Positions 19,960 through 29,407 of a stretch of DNA of 64,000 nucleotides are shown here, one piece after another; within the stretch, counting starts at the first letter, position 1; every line of letters begins with the position of its first letter. A program made the position numbers and the translations under genes. A model generated the notes under the pieces. It was not told where the DNA came from, did not search any database, and saw nothing but the letters and a program-made list of their open reading frames with translations. Source of the stretch: Pseudisothecium myosuroides (lineage: Eukaryota > Streptophyta > Bryopsida > Hypnales > Lembophyllaceae); the NCBI GenBank assembly GCA_951799445.1, contig OX637290.1, forward strand, positions 28,452,987-28,516,986, in the 5' to 3' direction.

Positions 19960-22900
19960 ATGGACGGCCACAAGCCTCTTAGACCTCCTGCTCCGCTCAA
20001 CGCCGGCGATGTTCCGCCAGCAGCGCCCTTCGTACTAGACATCGATCCGATGATGCTACCAAGAAGATTGCCCATTGTGGTACCGGAAGGACTGCGGGAA
20101 GTACCTATCCCTCACAACCTACCCAGGTTTTCGGGGGAAAGGGACGATGATCCCACAGCCCACGTGGAAAGGTTCGAGGAAGCTCTCATATCCAGTCTGG
20201 TCACTAACCCTGGCTACTATTTGATTTGGTTCCCCAGCACGTTGGTAGGAGCAGCTTACTCATGGTATCGATCTCATGGTGAAGGTGTATTTACCATGTA
20301 CCAGCAACTTCAGACGGCCTTCCTCCGGAAGTTCCGACCGGCAACGGGGCAACAACATGCTCTGGCTGCCCTAGACCGGATCCGTAAGGACTTCACGGAG
20401 GATGTGACTTCCTACATCACGAGATTTCAAATGGTATGTACTCGTTTCGTGGGTAATCTACTCAACAACGACACGATTCAATACTACTTCATCAAGGGGA
20501 TTAACAACCCTCCACTCATCCGTGACATTCTGGCACGTAGGCCAGAAACTCTCGAGGACGCTGTCCGCGCAGCGTACGATGTCGAACTCATCGAAAAGGA
20601 AAACGATCGGATGGTACGGCAAGGGTTGGATCCCATCCCAGCTTTCATCCCGGTCCATAACCAAGGGATAAGTATGGGGCCGTACCACTCGACCACCCTC
20701 AAGGTAAATCCACTATCTACCCACGAACCCATGCTAATGCTAACCGCGCCTGTCGATGAGTTACGAACAGAGATGCGGCAAGCTTCGGGGGAGATGACAC
20801 GAGCGGTGCGTGAGCTGGCCGATCAAATGGCGTTTCTAGTTCGAGGACAAACCCCGCCAGCTTGCCCCAGATACCATGAGTCAGGTCAACACGCAACCAC
20901 CATGTGGTGCAACCATTGTGGCCAGAAAAATCACACGCCTCCCTTCTGTCCGCTGTTGAAGGACGATCCTCCACCACCACGACCGCGAGAGCCACAGCCG
21001 TATCGACATCCCAATGCCGCACGTCAGGGACGATCCAACCCCGCTGACGGATGTCCCGCTTGCAAGAGGCGACATGCTCCAGGCAACTGCTGGGCTCAAA
21101 ACAACATCAGGTGCGAACGTTGTGATGGCCCCCACCCCACGATCCGGTGTACAACGGCGGATAGAGTCATTCCATTGGAATTTCCTAAAGCAGACTACGC
21201 CAAGCAGGCACAGGACAACCAGAGAGGCGTCCGCTTTGCCGACCCTGTTGTGTCAACCGGACCACCAAATATGTACTATGACCATGCCAACAACAGACAG
21301 ACACAAAAATCCCCAGTGGCAGTCCAAACTGCCCAAGGTACCATTCCGTTGAACCCAGCCTTGCCCCCTCAAGTGACACAGGATGCGAGATTTGTGGCAG
21401 CCACCATGGCAGAGTCCTCTAGGGCTCATGAGTGTCATCGGAGTATGTACGTCGCGGTTGAACCCGAGGGAGTCAAGCCGGCGAAGGATACCTCACATCA
21501 AGAAGTGTTGCCCGCTCTCGTAGTCACGAGAGGAGGAGCACAAACGATCCCTCCTCCACTACCCGAGCCTGGAATTATAGATTCCCCTGACTCTAGTTCC
21601 CCTAGTGGCATTCCCCTGGAATCCTCTCAAGACTCCCCTCAGTTCTCTGACCTCCAAAGTACACTAAGGGACACGGCGAAGGAGGTACGCTCCCCCGAGA
21701 ATCTCCCCACTCGCACTGAGATGGACGAGAACGAATACCAATTCGTCCAGCAGGGAGATGCCTTCCCTCCCAGGGTTCTTCCCCATCGGCCTAAAGCCCG
21801 AAGAACTAACAACCCCTCCGGCCCCTATGACTTGTGGGGGGATTTGGCACACACCAAGGCAAACATTTCCTTTGGACAGCTGGTCAAGACCTCTCCCGCC
21901 TTACGTAAGCAGCTAAAGGAGGGGGCCACCATTCCCCGCGCTCCTAAGCTCGCCTCTGTTAACCGAGTTGCGTCCCAAGTCATCCCCGAAGAGCTGGAGT
22001 CTGACCTTGAAGAGTCTACCCCACTAGTCAAGACGTCCCGCAAGAACCTTCAAACCGCTTTGGAGAGCTTTGAAGCGGTGGAGATTGAGGTCGAAATAGT
22101 CGACAAAATCATCCCCCGAACCCTAGTAGATGACGGCAGCGGCGTCAACATCATGCCAGCCTATACCATGCGCAAGTTAGGCCTAGAGATTACGCACCCT
22201 TCTTGCGTGACCCTCAAATGCGCTGATCAGCGATCGATCAAGACCATTGGCCGAATCAAAGATCTCCGGATTCAGACCGGGGGAGTCGATTACATTGTCA
22301 CCTTTGAGGTCTTGCCACTCAACGAGGAGGCCACCAGTCCCTACCCATTACTCTTGGGTCGGGGGTTCCTTCGCCAATGTGGCGGTGTAGTGGACTGGGG
22401 GAAGACCCAACCCACCTTCACCTACGGGCCAACCGAGGCAAGGACGAAGATACCAATCGTCTCCAACGACCTAGCTCTACGGGGGCCCCAAGAGTTCGTA
22501 TACACCACCATCCAAACTATGCAGGCCTCGACAACCACTGACCTAGGTCAGATGAAATGCTTAGGCTTAGGTCTGTATGGGTTGGAAGACAATACGCCGT
22601 TCGAGGAATGGCTTCAAGAGCACCCCGATTCCAGCGAAGATGCGTTGGTCATCATCTGCACCTCCGCAGTTCAAAACGATCCAAGCACCGCACAAAGTAC
22701 AGCTATCGAAGTCTCCACTGATAGCTTGGATCCGGAGGACGAAGCCGAATTAGCTCCTACACCAGGATCCGATCGGAGAATGGTACCCAACCACGAGGTC
22801 AGGACGAAGGCCAACCACCACCTTGCAGACGATCACCGAGTCCGACACGTCCCACACCGAAGAGTTGCTCCACAGCCACCACGTTGGCTACAACTCGGTC

Positions 22901-23268
22901 CTGAGGGGACACGGACAGCCTTTACCGTCATGACTTCAGGTATCACTTTTCCCACCGACGCGGGCCGCTCCGAATCACATGTTCCCATTGCTCTGCACCT
23001 CCTAGACACCATTATTGCGACACGGGAGGAACATTGGTCGCCCCCAGCCACGGCCCCCACGTCATGGGCGAAGATCTACCTCCAACTCCAAACACGTCCG
23101 AGCCGATGCGTTGCCAACTCCAAGAGATTGAGGATGGTGACCCGCAACCAGGGAACTATCTCAGTGACGAGGACAACAGTCCTATTGCGATCCGCAATTT
23201 CCCATTCAACTGTCATCCTCCAGAGGGGTGGATTCCGGGAGTACATGGCGAATGGGGAGAAGTCCTAG
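19960..23268 (+). CDS. Retrotransposon Gag with retropepsin-like domain
   Basis: Open frame of 1102 codons. Residues ~55-215 are a retrotrans_gag-type capsid domain (FSGERDDDPTAHVERFEEAL, then GAAYSWYRS and FLRKFRP). Three zinc knuckles follow: CX2CX4HX4C at 317-330 (CNHCGQKNHTPPFC), and CX2CX3HX4C at 365-377 and 385-397. After a Pro/Ser-rich linker comes a FGQLVKTSPALRKQL block (~638-652), common before plant Ty3 proteases, and a retropepsin-like domain with LVDDGSGVNIMP at 722-733 (catalytic Asp in DDGSG) and LLLGRGFLRQ at 797-806. Coding character in this frame fades after about residue 930. No reverse transcriptase follows. Role: capsid formation and processing, here presumably without its own polymerase. 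Confidence 0.85.
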   Translation: MDGHKPLRPPAPLNAGDVPPAAPFVLDIDPMMLPRRLPIVVPEGLREVPIPHNLPRFSGERDDDPTAHVERFEEALISSLVTNPGYYLIWFPSTLVGAAYSWYRSHGEGVFTMYQQLQTAFLRKFRPATGQQHALAALDRIRKDFTEDVTSYITRFQMVCTRFVGNLLNNDTIQYYFIKGINNPPLIRDILARRPETLEDAVRAAYDVELIEKENDRMVRQGLDPIPAFIPVHNQGISMGPYHSTTLKVNPLSTHEPMLMLTAPVDELRTEMRQASGEMTRAVRELADQMAFLVRGQTPPACPRYHESGQHATTMWCNHCGQKNHTPPFCPLLKDDPPPPRPREPQPYRHPNAARQGRSNPADGCPACKRRHAPGNCWAQNNIRCERCDGPHPTIRCTTADRVIPLEFPKADYAKQAQDNQRGVRFADPVVSTGPPNMYYDHANNRQTQKSPVAVQTAQGTIPLNPALPPQVTQDARFVAATMAESSRAHECHRSMYVAVEPEGVKPAKDTSHQEVLPALVVTRGGAQTIPPPLPEPGIIDSPDSSSPSGIPLESSQDSPQFSDLQSTLRDTAKEVRSPENLPTRTEMDENEYQFVQQGDAFPPRVLPHRPKARRTNNPSGPYDLWGDLAHTKANISFGQLVKTSPALRKQLKEGATIPRAPKLASVNRVASQVIPEELESDLEESTPLVKTSRKNLQTALESFEAVEIEVEIVDKIIPRTLVDDGSGVNIMPAYTMRKLGLEITHPSCVTLKCADQRSIKTIGRIKDLRIQTGGVDYIVTFEVLPLNEEATSPYPLLLGRGFLRQCGGVVDWGKTQPTFTYGPTEARTKIPIVSNDLALRGPQEFVYTTIQTMQASTTTDLGQMKCLGLGLYGLEDNTPFEEWLQEHPDSSEDALVIICTSAVQNDPSTAQSTAIEVSTDSLDPEDEAELAPTPGSDRRMVPNHEVRTKANHHLADDHRVRHVPHRRVAPQPPRWLQLGPEGTRTAFTVMTSGITFPTDAGRSESHVPIALHLLDTIIATREEHWSPPATAPTSWAKIYLQLQTRPSRCVANSKRLRMVTRNQGTISVTRTTVLLRSAISHSTVILQRGGFREYMANGEKS

Positions 23269-23561
23269 AGCTGATCGACGAGGAAGAGATTGCCGAGACC
23301 TTGTCAGCCATGCACGAGGTAGCAACGGCCTCTGTTGGAGTCATTCCGTACGGAATACACAACGCTTCGCACGATTGGTTGCAGCAGGTAAGGGCGCTAG
23401 AAATGCCACAGCAGCAGGAGGAGGACGAGCTGCAGCCACTGGTAAGTCCTGCAGCACCTACCACGCCTGATAACAAAGAGCAACCACCCACTGGCCAGGT
23501 ACGAGGTATCTCTGCCACAACTCTCTTCCAAACCATAGCTTGTTGGTTTCTGGGCGCCTAA
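23034..23561 (+). pseudogene. Continuation of the Gag-protease polyprotein in another frame
   Basis: From about 23034 the plausible protein sequence lies in a different frame (for example GWIPGVHGEWGEVLELIDEE), while the Gag frame over the same bases looks random. A third frame looks protein-like at about 22770-22930 (ITESDTSHTEELLHSHHVGY). At least two frameshifts therefore separate the protease from this acidic segment, which ends at TAA 23559-23561. No polymerase motif such as YXDD is present. Confidence 0.45.
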
Positions 23562-24283
23562 ACCGTAATCGGTTACGATTATTAGTAATTTAAGGTTAAC
23601 CTTATATTATAGATGATTGTGTAAAAGGCCTATTTAGCCCTCCGAACAAAAAAATTTAATAGCTAACCTCTTATTGTTCACGACGGATAGTAAGAAAGCT
23701 AGAAAAAACCCCAAAAAATACCAAAGAAATGAAAGCTTGAAAAAATCTTTGAAAATCCTAAAAAATTGAAGGTTCTAAAAGTTCACTATTGCATGATCTC
23801 CCAAATCCCTATGGGATTTTAGAATTAGGAAAAAATACAGAGAGGTGGTTGTTATTTCGGGGCCAAGTCAAGATCTAACATTCTCCACTTTCTGGCACAG
23901 AGTGGTGGTTGTTATTTCGGGACTAATCCATCTACCCCTTGGGAAGAATCAAGAATATTAAGATTCTTGAGGATGGTTCACATTTAACGTAAAAGTAAAA
24001 GCCGCGGGGCCAAAAGCCGCAAGGCCAACCAACTTTGTTGACCGTTCTAGCTTGCCTAACTCTCAGTAGGACAGGAATACGTCGAGTGTGTTGGAAATTG
24101 CTCACACTTGAGCCCAACACATGAGTGTGTTGGGAACTGCTCAGACCTGAGCCCAACACATCACCAACCTGTCAGAGTTAGCGTCATGTAGAAGACAGAT
24201 GACCTTTCACTTAGATTAGGTACTTGTCAGACCGTCAAAATAGAAGCCACATAGTCGGATGAAAGGGCGGCTGAAAGTTGACA
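23562..24283. other. Non-coding internal region of the retrotransposon
   Basis: No supported ORF. It holds two adjacent inverted repeats: GTGTTGG at 24088-24094 pairing with CCAACAC at 24114-24120, and GTGTTGGG at 24127-24134 pairing with CCCAACAC at 24152-24159. A GTGGTGGTTGTTATTTCGGG block also occurs twice (near 23843 and 23903). Confidence 0.5.
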
Positions 24284-24499
24284 CTCGTCCCTTGCTAGAC
24301 CGTCGAACCTGCTGATATGCTAACGAGGCGGCTAGTTTAAGAAGGGGCATTGGCGCTCGTCCCTTGCTAGACCGTCGAACCTGCTGATATGCTAACGAGG
24401 CGGCTAGTTTAAGAAGGGGCATTGGCGCTCGTCCCTTGCTAGACCGTCGAACCTGCCGATGTGCTAACGAGGCGGCTAGTTTAAGAAGGGGCCTGGGCG
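24284..24499. repeat. 72-bp tandem repeat, three units
   Basis: Units start at 24284, 24356 and 24428 (CTCGTCCCTTGCTAGACCG...). The second and third are almost identical; the first begins with a variant flank. No coding meaning is seen. Confidence 0.9.
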
Positions 24500-24579
24500 T
24501 TCGACCGTTGTAATAATGCAGAAGGCTTAAAGAACGGCTAGTTTAGGACTGACACCTTACATCATGTCCCCCACGTTAG

Positions 24580-24600
24580 GGTATAAGAATGGGGGGGGCA
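24580..24600 (+). promoter_or_regulatory. TATA-like box and G-run inside the retrotransposon
   Basis: GTATAAGAAT is followed by eight G. The TATAAG word followed by a leader-like region, and an ORF at 27792 once the CACTA insert is removed, could mark an internal promoter. Alternatively the purine run is a displaced polypurine tract. Neither can be decided by reading. Confidence 0.3.
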
Positions 24601-24848
24601 GCCCTTGTACTTTTAAGCTACTGGCAGCGTCATGTGCAGGTACCGCTCAAGTAACACATGGATCATGGATGGTTCAACCCGCCAACAGTCTTACCAGTCG
24701 CGCTTCAGATCAAAATTCTCTGTGTTGAGAAACGCAGCTTCTCCCATTTCCTCATCTCTCGCTTTGGTTTTAATTTCTTCCTCCGTGTGCTTCAGCATCC
24801 TTGGCCTGTGCAGATTCCCGTTGTTAACTATGGAGAGATCTGGGAAAG

Positions 24849-27503
24849 CACTACAAGAAAATGGGTACTTTCGTGACTGCAGAGGAATGACTGCATGTCC
24901 GGTTTCACTAGAAAATGACTGCAATTCTCTAATTGCACCATCTGTGAAACCAAAATCCGTCCCCAGTCATTTTGGAGTCGGCACAGCAACTACGGGATGA
25001 ACAGTCAACAGAAAAGGGCCGCAGGAGCGATGTTCTCGTTCACTGCGTCGTCAACTTATTGGCGGGAAAAGGGATAAATCCAACGTGGCCGGCAAAGTCA
25101 TTTCTGAGTCATTTTTCTGTCATAAATTTGACTGAGCTTCACTTTTGAGCGACTCAAGAATGACTATTGAATGACTGGCACGACTCCTTTAGAGACCTTA
25201 GTTAGTTTTACGGTTTGGACCTCTGCCCGTACTGACACGGGTAGGTAGTCCTTCAAATTTTATAGACTGAGAAAAGAAATGGAAAACTTTCAATTTATAC
25301 AAAGCCGTTCTAATCCAATACACCACACCGCACTACGATTTCAAAATCAACTAGAGTCGTTCTATACTACAAAATGACTACACCAATTGATACAATTTTG
25401 GACATTGAACTGCTGAGACAATTCTGACGTGTGGGGTCGCATACATTGCAACTGCGCCACCTCTACGCTATTACTGGGAAATGACTGTAAGCGACTCTGA
25501 AAGGACTTATTACAAACTAATAAATTACTATGTGGTCACTACTCTAATTCTTAGCCTCTAATACTACAACAATGACAACTTAATATCCTTCTTAAGTTGA
25601 TAAGTTCTCTTCCACTGACAATTTGATAGTCCCGACTAGATAAACTACCTCCGCTGTAATAAGCATCCATTGAGGAGCGGTCACCCCTACAATCTCTACA
25701 GTAGTATTAATAAAGATGTCCTTTGTGTCTTAGCAAATGACTGCCAGTTAACTACTTATAATAATCTAGAAGTGATGGGCTACTGATTGCTTGCTATCCT
25801 CATTTCCAAATGTAGAACTATTGGATCTCCCTATTAGAATCACGTTTATCATGCATTTTCTGACCATTGCTATGATCTTGCACTTATTAAGGGCACCCCG
25901 GGCATCTACAGCAGCACCTATTGAAAAGAATTCCTACAATGAAGCCTAATATGCCTCCTATACTAATAGGTTCTCCTTTGCCGATAATTCAATGGCGTCT
26001 ACCACTCCTCCATGGTTTACTTCCTAGATGCAACTACTCCGTTGATTTTAAGCAACCCCGGGGACAAGGAGACAAGGCTTACAAGCATTACAGTACTTTG
26101 AGGGGACTCTTTGAACGCTACTTTGTACCCTACAATCCTATGACTTCAATATGACTTCGTCATAGTCATTTAAAAGTCGCGGTGAAAGATTGTACTGCGT
26201 AAACGACTCAAAAATGACTAACAAATGACTTCTATACTATTGGCAACCGGACAATCAGCCTGGCATTTTCGCAGACTGCACATTCAACAATTCTGGAGGA
26301 CTGTTGACATCATGGATAGTCATCATCACACTTTCCTTGCATGAAGTGAGGAGTCCTAGAACAACTATATATGTCTATGTTTTGGGGAAGTCAAATAGGT
26401 GATCCTAAATCCCTAATCCTCTTTATGTGCCAATCATTTTCAATCCATTTAGCAAATTTGTCTATAACTTTTGATTTGAGGCCCAAAATGTAAAATGGAT
26501 TTTTGGAGATGAAAGTAAGATTGATTTTCTAACTTTTATTAGTTCAAATTTTTTTGGAAAAAATTAATCTACTATACCTCAATAAGGTCTAAAATATTAT
26601 TTGTAACACAATTCCTGCATTTTCAATATCCCACATGGTTTGTCTTGCCTACTACTACCCCACTTCTATAAAAGGCTTGTCATTTTATCTCTTCATACTT
26701 ATACACTAAGCCATGCAAGTCATGCAAAATATAAGTATGTTGTACAGTGTATTGTATAATGTATATGGTGTATTGTATATGTGATGTATTATATTTGGTA
26801 TATTGTATATGGTGTATTGTATTTGGTATATTGTATATGGTGTATTGCTATGGAACTTTGAATGTATCCATATGTGACTATAGAATGACTAGTTTCCTTC
26901 TATTTGTCATTATATTTTTTTTTGTACATAATGCATTGCCGCAAATTTAAAATGTTTCCAAAAAATGAATTACCCTGTCTTTGGAAAGTATATTAAACCC
27001 TAAATCTATGTCACTTCAAAACAACTACATGCGTCACTTAAACATGACTGGACAATCTTAAAAGTACATCCTACAAATGACTGCAGAATGACTGGACACG
27101 TGTCAAAGCGTCATTCGTCCGTTGAAGATAAAATCGCAATAAATGACTGGACACGTGTCATTTCCGCATTGGTCGACACAACTCCCTCATGACTGCAAAA
27201 TGACTGCAGAATGACTCACGCAAAGGTCCACGTCAGCAGCGGCCGACCAAATTTTTCAAAAAATGGGCAACTGCCCGGCCTTTCCCAAAAATTTTGTCCC
27301 CAGAACTCAGTGCCACGTAGACCCTCCCATCCGTTCTTCATCCAAGGCCCCATTCGTTGGTGATATTAGAGCTGCAGTCATTAAAAGAATGACTTGTCCA
27401 CTATGACTGCAGGGCCTGGAGTCGCGGTGGAGTCAATTATGTCCGGAATGACTGCAAAACTGTCATTTATCGCAGTCATTTATACCCCTGTTTTTTTGTA
27501 GTG
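24849..27503. mobile_element. Non-autonomous CACTA element, 2655 bp
   Basis: Left end CACTACAAGAAAATGGG, right end TTTTTTTGTAGTG (reverse complement CACTACAAAAAAA). It is flanked by the 3-bp duplication AAG (24846-24848 and 27504-27506). Both subterminal regions are dense in ATGACTGCA/TGACTGC words in both orientations, the expected arrangement of transposase-binding repeats. No transposase ORF is present. The termini match the right terminus of the large CACTA element (CACTACAAGAAAATGGGGGT), so the two belong to one family. A TGTATATGGTGTATTG tandem tract lies at about 26740-26850. It sits inside the LTR retrotransposon. Confidence 0.9.
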
Positions 27504-27791
27504 AAGCATCATCTACGTCCTAGTCTAGCATTCTCTCGAACAGCGGAGTGATTTCACAGTCTTCGGGCGCCTGTGCCCTTCTATCTCCTCCCTGCCCTGT
27601 CTTCGTTATCTTCTCCTTGCTTGATCTCTACCTGTTTTCCTCGTTTACCATTGTTCCTCGCTGTTCAGTCTCTTCAAGACTTCTTCTTTTTCAAAATCTA
27701 CTCCGACAGATAGATACGTCAAACCCTCACATTGCAGGTCCGAACCAACTCCATTTGGGGAGGACAAGGGGGATAGGGTAGTGTAGATGTC

Positions 27792-28424
27792 ATGTCGGTC
27801 AAAGACAACGGGTCCCCGGGGACCTCACCCGCGGCTCCGCCATCCTCGCCCTCGTCTGCATCTGCACCTGCCACCCCCACGGGGGCCAGGTCGTCTTCAC
27901 TGACCCCAACCTCGGTGGACGAGGTGGCGAGAGGCGTCCTCATGTTACCAACCACGTTATCTACATCAACACACGAACCATCCACACCGACTGAGGAGCT
28001 TCCGCTCCAACTTCCGGAAGAACTCGCACTCGATCTAACAGCTAACCCTGTTGGAGACGGACTTGCAATTTCGGGCAGGTTGCCTAACTCACGACGGCGA
28101 CTACGTGATGAGGAGGAGCAACCGGGTCGCGAGGTTCCACTGGCAAGAAGCCCTCTAGCTAGGGACATCAGGCAACCTAGGCCAAACGGGATCCGCTCAC
28201 TTATGATTCTCGTGGAGGATCACAACATCTTGTTGGGCCACCACCTTATGGTGACGGGCCAATTTTCAAGTGAGCGCCCCGCCATCAACATCACAAGAAA
28301 CTCCGTGGCCGGCGGCCACTTGCTGGCAGTCCGCGGACCGGAGCTCCAGCCTATCAGTCAAGGCCAGTATCCTCGCTACATCTTTGAGGTCCAAGACCAA
28401 CTACGCGTGTTCTTTGGAATATGA
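27792..28424 (+). CDS. 3' internal ORF of the retrotransposon, unknown function
   Basis: Intact 210-codon ORF from ATG to TGA. The N-terminal ~130 residues are Ser/Pro/Thr-rich and low-complexity; the C-terminal ~75 (from RSLMILVEDHNILLGHHLMV) look like a small folded domain with alternating hydrophobics. No motif is recognised. It lies in the place where some plant retroelements carry an extra 3' ORF, but an acquired cellular fragment is equally possible. The same region without the CACTA insert would put a TATA-like box (24581) about 0.55 kb upstream. Confidence 0.45.
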   Translation: MSVKDNGSPGTSPAAPPSSPSSASAPATPTGARSSSLTPTSVDEVARGVLMLPTTLSTSTHEPSTPTEELPLQLPEELALDLTANPVGDGLAISGRLPNSRRRLRDEEEQPGREVPLARSPLARDIRQPRPNGIRSLMILVEDHNILLGHHLMVTGQFSSERPAINITRNSVAGGHLLAVRGPELQPISQGQYPRYIFEVQDQLRVFFGI

Positions 28425-28495
28425 GCTGGTCCAGCCTCTTTGTACATAGCGTTAATTCTGGGCAAGATATAAACCCAACTGCCCTGTATATACTT

Positions 28496-28735
28496 AAAAA
28501 AAAAAAAAAAAAAAAAAAATCCTTGCCACTGTGCAACAGGGGAGGGACCGGTCCGACACCGGCACCGGCTTATATACCACCGAAGCAGACCGACGGACGT
28601 CTTCCGCCGCGGCAGCCGACAGCCTGTAGACCGCAGCTTCATCGCGGTAAAGATACCTCAATTTTCCCGTGGCGACGCAGGTTCGAACCTCGAGCCAGGC
28701 ACCGGGGCGCCCCCTATCTGAGCTAGTGACAAGAT
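28496..28735 (-). mobile_element. Possible tRNA-derived SINE
   Basis: On the minus strand TAGCTCAGATAGG (28725-28713) matches a pol III A box, and GGTTCGAACC (28689-28680) matches a B box at tRNA-like spacing. The unit ends in a 24-base T-run on that strand (an A-run at 28496-28519 on plus). Some plant SINEs end in T-rich tails, though this is long. No clear target duplication was found. The alternative is that the A-run is the tail of a retrocopied transcript including the ORF at 27792-28424. Confidence 0.4.
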
Positions 28736-28867
28736 GGCAAGAAATGCTGCGGCCTCCACGACGGAAGACACTTTTCCAAGTGAAGCTCCCGAGCATTGAG
28801 GTCTCAGACCACTTGCCTTTTCCATTTATGCTTTTCCTTTCTGTTTTTCTTTTTTCTTTTATTTCAT

Positions 28868-29090
28868 CTCATTAGTCCAAACTCACTCCGTTGAGGGAGG
28901 AAGGCGGGTTTGAAATATTTTTTATCTATAGTGTCCCGATTTGCTGTATTAAAGGAGGACGGGGGCTTCTCTCTCTACTTCTATCTCCCCCTTCGTTCCA
29001 AACTCACTCCGTTGAGGGCGGATGGCGGGTTTTTCTTACATTTTTTATCTATAGATCCAAGTCGACTCCGTTCGAGGCGGATGGGGAAAC
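28868..29090. repeat. Degenerate ~100-120-bp tandem repeat
   Basis: The block TCCAAACTCACTCCGTTGAGGG, followed by a GCGGGTTT and a TTTTTTATCTATAG block, occurs at about 28877 and 28998, with a shorter third version near 29056. No coding content. From here to the 3' LTR I see no gene and no polypurine tract directly at the LTR edge. Confidence 0.7.
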
Positions 29091-29407
29091 AACAAGAAAA
29101 TTAAAAACTAAAAGAAATAGAAAATGAACAAAAATATGAGTGATAAGTCTACGGGGGTCAAACTTCCTTTGACCACCCCTAGCCCTTCCACTTGGGAGGT
29201 GGACTACTCCCTCTGCTCTCTTCCCCCCTGTCAGTTAATCCGTCAAGAGTCTCTTGATAGAAATAACATCCTTTTAGATAGAGTCACATCTTGGTTTCTA
29301 GTCTGTCATTAGGTTTGATCTCGAAATGGACCGTGTACCCAAATAGTTGTAGCAAGAGATGCTGGGTCCTCATGATTTTGCAAATCATACCGCAGATGGC
29401 CGCCATA

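Noticed and set aside
20458..22043. Several minus-strand ORFs under the Gag gene
   Set aside because: Shadows of the plus-strand Gag reading frame, which carries recognisable domains.
24580..24600. G-run considered as the polypurine tract of the retrotransposon
   Set aside because: It lies nearly 5 kb from the 3' LTR (about 2 kb without the CACTA insert), too far for priming plus-strand synthesis at the LTR edge.
28376..28796. ORFs across the A-run with poly-Lys or poly-Phe tracts
   Set aside because: The poly-Lys and poly-Phe stretches are translations of the 24-base A/T-run.
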